From an uncultured Veillonella sp. (GTDB lineage: Bacteria; Bacillota; Negativicutes; Veillonellales; Veillonellaceae): a stretch of DNA of 10,632 nucleotides. A program made the translations under genes and the position numbers. Under the pieces are notes generated by a model. The model searched no databases. It had not been told where the DNA came from and saw only the letters and a list, made by a program, of their open reading frames with translations. The stretch is taken from the NCBI GenBank assembly GCA_915066865.1, contig CAJZEE010000074.1, forward strand, positions 1 to 10,632, read 5' to 3'. Numbering within the stretch: the stretch's first letter is position 1; each line of letters opens with the position of its first letter. Positions 5,920 through 10,632 of this stretch are shown here, piece after piece.

Positions 5920-7131
5920 ATGGGTAAAGCAAATAAAGTAGTACTCGCATATTCTGGTGGTTTAGATACTTCTGTTATCATTCCTTGGTTGAAAGAAAAT
6001 TATGGCGCTGAAGTCATTGCTGTGTGTGTAGATTTGGGCCAACCTGAAGATTATGATGCAGTTGAGAAAAAAGCGATCAAATCTGGCGCATCTAAAGCGT
6101 ACATCGTTGACGCTAAGGAAGAGTTTGTAAAAGATTATGTATGGCCTACTGTAAAAGCTGGTGCAATCTATGAAGGTAAATATTTATTAGGTACATCCTT
6201 CGCGAGACCTTTAATTGGTAAAATTCTTGTAGATATTGCCAAAAAAGAAGGCGCTGATGCAATCGCTCATGGTGCGACTGGTAAAGGTAATGACCAAGTT
6301 CGTTTTGAGTTGACTATCAAAGCATTAGCTCCTAACATGAAAATCATCGCTCCTTGGAGAGAATGGGATTTGAAATCTAGAACAGATTGCATGGAATATG
6401 CTGCTAAACACGATATTCCAGTTGTAGCTACAAAATCTCATCCATATTCTATGGACCAAAACGTATGGCATTTGTCCCATGAAGGCGGCGATCTTGAAAA
6501 TCCAGCAAATGCACCTAAAGATGATGTGTACTTGGTAACACATACACCTGAACAAGCTCCAGATGAAGCTGGTTATGTAACTGTCTCCTTCAAAGAAGGT
6601 GTACCTGTAGCTGTAGATGGTCAAGAAGGTACTCCATTACAAATATTAGAAAAACTCAACGAAATCGGTGCACACTATGGTGTAGGCGTTGTAGATATCG
6701 TCGAAAATAGATTGGTAGGCATGAAATCCCGTGGCGTTTATGAAAACCCAGGTGGCTCTATCATCATGTATGCTCATAGAGAACTTGAATACCTATGCCT
6801 CGACAGAGCTACATACCACTACAAAGAACTCATTGCTAACAAATACGCTGAACTCGTATATGATGGCATGTGGTTCGCACCATTGATGAACGCGTTACAA
6901 GCGTTTGTTGACGAAACTCAAAAAACTGTAACAGGTGAAGTAAAACTTAAATTGTACAAAGGAAATATCATTTCTGCAGGTAGTACTTCTCCATATTCCT
7001 TGTACAGCGAAGATTTCGTAACATTCGAAGAAGATGATGTATACGATCAATCTGATGCAGAAGGTTTCATCAACTTGTTCGGTTTACCTCTCAAAATTAA
7101 TGCATTGATGAAAGAGAAAGCAGGTAAATAA
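5920..7131 (+). CDS. argG: Argininosuccinate synthase
   Basis: ArgG joins citrulline and aspartate with ATP to give argininosuccinate, the penultimate step of arginine synthesis in the cytoplasm. The 403 residues match the usual length. Family motifs: the ATP pyrophosphatase loop AYSGGLDTS (10-18); GATGKGNDQVRFEL (118-131); HPYSMDQNVWHLSHEGGDLE (174-193); and ENRLVGMKSRGVYE (262-275). GAGGTG lies five bases before the ATG. The stop TAA overlaps the argH ATG by one base (TAATG), implying translational coupling. Odd feature: six of its eight arginines (96, 147, 154, 264, 287, 296) are encoded by AGA, whereas argH next door uses only CGN in 21 and ptsI uses AGA once in 22. This may reflect selection for arginine-sensitive translation or a different origin. 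Function is certain. Confidence 0.98.
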   Translation: MGKANKVVLAYSGGLDTSVIIPWLKENYGAEVIAVCVDLGQPEDYDAVEKKAIKSGASKAYIVDAKEEFVKDYVWPTVKAGAIYEGKYLLGTSFARPLIGKILVDIAKKEGADAIAHGATGKGNDQVRFELTIKALAPNMKIIAPWREWDLKSRTDCMEYAAKHDIPVVATKSHPYSMDQNVWHLSHEGGDLENPANAPKDDVYLVTHTPEQAPDEAGYVTVSFKEGVPVAVDGQEGTPLQILEKLNEIGAHYGVGVVDIVENRLVGMKSRGVYENPGGSIIMYAHRELEYLCLDRATYHYKELIANKYAELVYDGMWFAPLMNALQAFVDETQKTVTGEVKLKLYKGNIISAGSTSPYSLYSEDFVTFEEDDVYDQSDAEGFINLFGLPLKINALMKEKAGK

Positions 7132-8558
7132 TGGCTAAATTGTGGGGCGGGCGTTTCACAAAAGGCACTGATAAAGCGGTAGAGGATTTTACATCCTCTA
7201 TCGCTTTTGATGCGCGGATGTACGCCGAAGATATTGCAGGCAGCAAGGCTCATGCGACTATGCTGGCAAAACAACATATTATCTCCGACGCAGATCGAGA
7301 TGCTATTTTAGCAGGTTTAACGAAGATTAAAGATCAGATTGATAAAGGAGAGTTCCCGTTCTCCGTGGCTCTTGAAGATATTCATATGAATATTGAAAAA
7401 CGCCTTACCGATGATATCGGTGAAGCTGGTGGTCGTTTGCACACAGGCCGCAGCCGTAATGACCAATGTGCAGTAGACTTGCACATGTACGTGCGTAAAG
7501 CTGTTGTGGAAATGGGCGAGCTCATTGTAGATATGCAGAAAGCTCTCATTGAAACAGCTGAAAAATATAGTGACGTTATCATGCCTGGCTATACACATTT
7601 ACAACGGGCTCAACCTGTTTTATTTGGGCATCATATGATGGCTTATTTCTCCATGTTAGAACGCGATTTTGATCGTCTCTTGATGGTATTTAAACATGCG
7701 GATATCATGCCTCTTGGGGCCGGCGCATTAGCTGGCTCTACATACGGCATTGATCAAACATATACGCAAAAGCTTTTGGGCTTTTCTCGTATTTACGAAA
7801 ATAGTATGGACGCCGTATCTGACCGTGACTACGTAGTTGAATTCTTGTCCTTTGCATCTCTAGTGATGATGCACTTGAGTCGTCTTAGTGAAGAATTGAT
7901 CTTATGGTCTACCAACGAGTTTAATTTTATTGAACTTGATGATGCTCACTGCACGGGCTCTAGTATTATGCCGCAAAAGAAAAATCCTGACGTTTGCGAG
8001 CTGGTTCGTGGTAAAACAGGCCGTACCTATGGTCATTTGTTAGGCCTTTTAACAACTTTGAAAGGCCTGCCTCTTACATACAACAAGGATATGCAAGAGG
8101 ATAAAGAAGGTATCTTCGATGCTATTGATACAGTACACTTCGCATTGTCCATTAATGCGGCTATGATTCGTGGTATGAAGGTCAATGGGGCTCATATGAA
8201 AGCAGTCCTTGATGACGACTTCTCTAATGCTACGGATATGGCAGATTATCTTGCGAAGAAAGGTGTCCCATTCCGTGAAGCCCATGAAATTGTAGGTAAT
8301 GCAGTGCATCATTGCATCGAAAAAGGCTGTGTACTCCTTGATCTATCCGTAGAGGACTTCAAAGCTATTTCCAACCATTTTGATGCAGATATTCTTGACG
8401 CTATCTCCATCGAAGCTTGCGTTGCAGGTCGTAATAACTATTCTGGTACGGCTCCAGAATGTGTGGAACGACAACGTAATAATGGTAAAATTATTATCGC
8501 TGCTGAGGAAAAGCAAATTGCTGAATGGAAAGAAATCGTTGAATCTGTAGAAGAGTAG
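7131..8558 (+). CDS. argH: Argininosuccinate lyase
   Basis: ArgH splits argininosuccinate into arginine and fumarate, the last step of the pathway; it is a homotetramer of the fumarase/aspartase superfamily. The 475-residue length is normal. Conserved blocks: MAKLWGGRFTKGTD at the N-terminus; HTGRSRNDQ (104-112); GYTHLQRAQPV (153-163) with catalytic His156; and the superfamily signature GSSIMPQKKNPD (276-287) with the catalytic serine in the flexible loop. The ATG overlaps the argG stop by one base, and there is no independent ribosome site of note, so it is read as the second gene of an argGH operon. It ends 67 bases before a long terminator stem. Codon use is ordinary for the window (no AGA/AGG among 21 arginines), unlike argG. 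Identity is certain. Confidence 0.98.
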   Translation: MAKLWGGRFTKGTDKAVEDFTSSIAFDARMYAEDIAGSKAHATMLAKQHIISDADRDAILAGLTKIKDQIDKGEFPFSVALEDIHMNIEKRLTDDIGEAGGRLHTGRSRNDQCAVDLHMYVRKAVVEMGELIVDMQKALIETAEKYSDVIMPGYTHLQRAQPVLFGHHMMAYFSMLERDFDRLLMVFKHADIMPLGAGALAGSTYGIDQTYTQKLLGFSRIYENSMDAVSDRDYVVEFLSFASLVMMHLSRLSEELILWSTNEFNFIELDDAHCTGSSIMPQKKNPDVCELVRGKTGRTYGHLLGLLTTLKGLPLTYNKDMQEDKEGIFDAIDTVHFALSINAAMIRGMKVNGAHMKAVLDDDFSNATDMADYLAKKGVPFREAHEIVGNAVHHCIEKGCVLLDLSVEDFKAISNHFDADILDAISIEACVAGRNNYSGTAPECVERQRNNGKIIIAAEEKQIAEWKEIVESVEE

Positions 8559-8625
8559 AGCTTAGTGCGGAATAAGCAGTAGATAAAAATAAAGAATAGT
8601 TATCAATAAAATCTGGAAAAATAAG

Positions 8626-8697
8626 ATTGATATACATATAAGGATTTCATTAAGGGTCTAATATTGCCCATTATACTTATATGTATATCGATTTTTT
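8626..8697 (+). terminator. Long-stem terminator of argGH
   Basis: ATTGATATACATATAAG (8626-8642) pairs with CTTATATGTATATCGAT (8676-8692) over 17 bp, with one G-U pair, followed by TTTTTT and ATT. The 33-nt loop contains a further GGG/CCC pairing (8654-8656 with 8667-8669 region). The stem is unusually long and AT-rich for a terminator, and on the minus strand it is also followed by CTTATTTTT, so it could act both ways. Confidence 0.8.
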
Positions 8698-9147
8698 ATT
8701 TAAAAGCTAGACGATACCTATAAAGCCCAAAATTCTAATTGATAATCCACTATTAAAATGATGTATTTACATGTACATGTATAGTGGACTGTGAGAGAAT
8801 AATAGTCTTGTACTAGGACACTATAACCGTGATAGATAGGAAAAATTACATCTATACACAGAATAAAATGGGGTAAAAATATACTTTGCCACGATTAAAA
8901 TGAGTTCTGTTCGATTTTGATGATAAATTACCTATGATTTATTCAATTCGTGTAATATGCCTTGTCCGCCAATAAAGTACTTTTATTTTGGTTTCATAGG
9001 TGTTATTATTTAACTCGTAATAAGAATAAAAACGGTAAATTCACATTCAAGCCCATCACAGCACGAACTGAATTTACTTAGCGGTATATATATTTTAAGT
9101 GAATTATGGACGAGAAAAAATTCACCTTAGTGAAAGGGGATTGATAC
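8698..9147. other. Gene-free region upstream of potE
   Basis: These 450 bases hold no reading frame I can defend and no recognisable lysine riboswitch, T-box or tRNA. They are AT-rich but contain several inverted repeats: TCCACTAT (8746-8753) with ATAGTGGA (8781-8788), the latter also complementary to CACTATA (8819-8825); the 12-bp palindrome ACATGTACATGT (8769-8780); ACCTATGA (8930-8937) with TCATAGGT (8994-9001), enclosing a small AATAAA/TTTATT hairpin (8971-8987); and the group at 9035-9134 listed separately. No promoter is convincing; TTGTAC (8808-8813) with GATAGA (8831-8836) at 17 bp is the best I found. Single 8-bp repeats can arise by chance in such sequence. Confidence 0.5.
9035..9134 (+). 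promoter_or_regulatory. Cluster of TGAAT/ATTCA inverted repeats just before potE
   Basis: GTAAATTCA (9035-9043) pairs perfectly with TGAATTTAC (9069-9077). GTGAATT (9099-9105) pairs with AATTCAC (9119-9125), and TTCAC (9121-9125) can instead pair with GTGAA (9130-9134), next to the potE ribosome site AAAGGGGA (9133-9140). The same half-site TGAAT or ATTCA occurs five times in about 86 bases, as in ArgR operators, but not with the ArgR spacing of four bases. Whether these are operator sites or RNA folds controlling the ribosome site cannot be told from sequence alone. Confidence 0.4.
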
Positions 9148-10479
9148 ATGAAAACCACCGCTAAAAAAATGTCTGTATTCCAGCTAACCACAATGGTAGC
9201 AGCCAATATGCTAGGAGCTGGGATCATTATGTTACCAACTAATTTGGCTCAAGTTGGTACTATTTCAGTTTTATCTTGGCTCGTGACAGCTGTGGGTGCG
9301 CTTTTACTAGCGTATATTTTTGCTCAAGCGGGTATGTTCTCCCAAAAACAAGGGGGCATGGGCGGTTATGCAGAACATCGCTTCGGTAAAACTGGACATT
9401 TTATGGCGAGCTATGCTTACAGCATATCTCTCATCATTGCTAATATCGCCATCGCGGTATCTGCCGTAGGTTATGGCGCAGCTTTCTTTGGTGTTGACCT
9501 CAATGCGACACAAACAAGTCAGGTAACAATTGTGCTCTTGTGGTTTGCAGCGATTCTAAACTTCAGAGGGAATCGTTTCACAGGTCGACTCAGCAATATG
9601 ACTATTTGGGGCTCTATTGTTCCGGTTTTATTAATCGGTACAATCGGCTGGTATTGGTTTGATCCATCTATTTATTGGGCGGCATGGAACCCAAATGATC
9701 TTCCGCTTTATGATGCGGTAAAGCAATCTATTTCCCTAACTTTATGGGGCTTCCTAGGATTTGAGTCCGCAGCGGCTAATGCTGATGCTGTTGAGAATCC
9801 AAAGAAAAACGTACCTATCGCAACTGTGGCGGGTACATTAGCAGTGGCAGTGGTTTATATCTTGTCCACAAACGTTATGGCAGGTATTGTGCCTAACGTT
9901 GATTTATTAAATTCTAATGCACCATTCGGTTTGACATTCGTATACATGTTCAATGATACAATTGCAAACATCGTTATGGCTGCTATGGTTATTTCTTGCT
10001 TTGGCGCTTTGCTTTGCTGGCAATTCACATTGTCTCGCGTCTTCAAAAGTGCAGCAGAACATGGTTACTTCCCTAAAATATTCGCTCGTGTAAATAGCAA
10101 AGATGCTCCTGTTCGTGGTGTATTGATTTTACTCGCTGTTGAAACATTACTTACTTTATTCACTGCAAGCGAATCCTTGCGTGAGCAATTTGAAATCTTA
10201 GTAAACTTAGCGGTTGTAACTAACGTAGTACCGTATGTATTGTGCATTTTGGCAGTACCTACAATGATGCGTATGGCTGGCGTAGCTGAAAGTCGTATTA
10301 AACGCTCTAATTACTTGTTCGGTATAGGCGTTCTTTATTGTCTATATGCAATCTACGCATGTGGTTTTGATGCTATGGTAGGTAGCGCAGTGGCAGTAAG
10401 CATAGGTTTGGTGATTTATGTTTTGCGTAAAGCGTGGGATACACGCAGAGCACACCGCTTACAACAAAGTATTGATTAA
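9148..10479 (+). CDS. potE: PotE/CadB-type polyamine-amino acid antiporter (APC family)
   Basis: The protein closely resembles E. coli PotE along its whole 443 residues, with about twelve membrane segments in the inner membrane. PotE exchanges ornithine for putrescine (or takes up putrescine); CadB does the same for lysine and cadaverine. Shared blocks include GAGIIMLPTNLAQVGTIS (23-40), GGMGGYAEHRFGK (69-81), TLWGFLGFES (198-207), NADAVENPKKNVPIA (211-225) and GYFPKIFARV (306-315). PotE residues tied to substrate binding are kept one position earlier: Glu76, Tyr91, Trp200, Glu206, Trp291 and Tyr424; PotE Cys62 is Ala61 here. AAAGGGGA lies seven bases before the ATG. No decarboxylase gene is adjacent in the window, unlike speF-potE or cadBA, so substrate choice is open. 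Nearby argGH makes an ornithine-linked role attractive. A clear terminator follows. Family is certain, exact substrate is not. Confidence 0.92.
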   Translation: MKTTAKKMSVFQLTTMVAANMLGAGIIMLPTNLAQVGTISVLSWLVTAVGALLLAYIFAQAGMFSQKQGGMGGYAEHRFGKTGHFMASYAYSISLIIANIAIAVSAVGYGAAFFGVDLNATQTSQVTIVLLWFAAILNFRGNRFTGRLSNMTIWGSIVPVLLIGTIGWYWFDPSIYWAAWNPNDLPLYDAVKQSISLTLWGFLGFESAAANADAVENPKKNVPIATVAGTLAVAVVYILSTNVMAGIVPNVDLLNSNAPFGLTFVYMFNDTIANIVMAAMVISCFGALLCWQFTLSRVFKSAAEHGYFPKIFARVNSKDAPVRGVLILLAVETLLTLFTASESLREQFEILVNLAVVTNVVPYVLCILAVPTMMRMAGVAESRIKRSNYLFGIGVLYCLYAIYACGFDAMVGSAVAVSIGLVIYVLRKAWDTRRAHRLQQSID

Positions 10480-10500
10480 CTGAATACATCTCGTCTTATT

Positions 10501-10532
10501 AGAGGCTATTACTTGGTAATAGCCTCTTTTTT
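10501..10532 (+). terminator. Rho-independent terminator of potE
   Basis: AGAGGCTATTAC (10501-10512) and GTAATAGCCTCT (10516-10527) form a perfect 12-bp stem around a TTG loop, followed by a run of T residues, 21 bases after the potE stop. The remaining 100 bases to the window end are AT-rich with only a weak GCATTA/TAATGC repeat (about 10544-10565) and no supported feature. Confidence 0.95.
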
Positions 10533-10632
10533 ATCATAATCATGCATTAGACTCATAATTAATGCGAGCTAGATATGAAAAAACATGAAGAGTATAATTA
10601 TTAATCAAATTTTTGCTGTGTATACAAAGATT

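Noticed and set aside
8559..9147. Lysine riboswitch or T-box leader before potE
   Set aside because: I looked for the conserved T-box antiterminator bases and L-box core and found neither.
1..10632. CRISPR array, tRNA, toxin-antitoxin pair, prophage or intact insertion sequence
   Set aside because: No regularly spaced repeats, no cloverleaf with CCA-type end, no paired small genes and no transposase or phage protein is visible on either strand.

Overview
The window looks like ordinary chromosome from a diderm Firmicute of the Negativicutes, most likely Veillonella. This is inferred from gene content and protein style: a HPr with both His15 and Ser46, a CsoR-type regulator and a monofunctional peptidoglycan glycosyltransferase, a PotE-like transporter, and AT-rich spacers. 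No 16S rRNA or other decisive marker is present, so the genus is an inference. I see no tRNA, rRNA, CRISPR array, phage gene or intact transposon.

Layout. Positions 1-1715 hold a minus-strand pair: dapF, then an NhaC-superfamily antiporter starting one base after the dapF stop and running off the left edge. Positions 2034-4158 hold the general phosphotransferase proteins on the plus strand in the order ptsI then ptsH, each with its own apparent promoter. A compound two-way terminator (4171-4256) separates ptsH from a convergent minus-strand csoR-like gene. Next comes a plus-strand mtgA-type glycosyltransferase with its own terminator, then argG and argH, which overlap by one base and end at a long terminator. 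After about 590 bases without a recognisable gene comes potE, a putrescine/ornithine-type antiporter, followed by a textbook terminator.

How the genes fit together. ptsI and ptsH feed phosphate from phosphoenolpyruvate into sugar uptake, and Ser46 of HPr suggests HPr-kinase control. argG and argH make arginine from citrulline and aspartate, and potE probably exchanges ornithine or lysine for putrescine or cadaverine. dapF (meso-diaminopimelate) and mtgA (glycan strand synthesis) serve the cell wall. In Veillonella and Selenomonas polyamines are attached to peptidoglycan, so these pathways may meet there.

The most interesting signals are non-coding. (1) A 47-bp palindromic unit with IS3-like ends sits in the loop of the ptsH/csoR terminator, flanked by TTT on both sides. 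(2) The dapF leader has three alternating complementary arms, one overlapping the ribosome binding site. (3) argG uses AGA for 6 of 8 arginines while argH uses it for 0 of 21, and a possible 15-codon leader peptide before argG carries AGA-AGA. (4) The long potE upstream region holds several inverted repeats. I found no clearly new multi-gene system.
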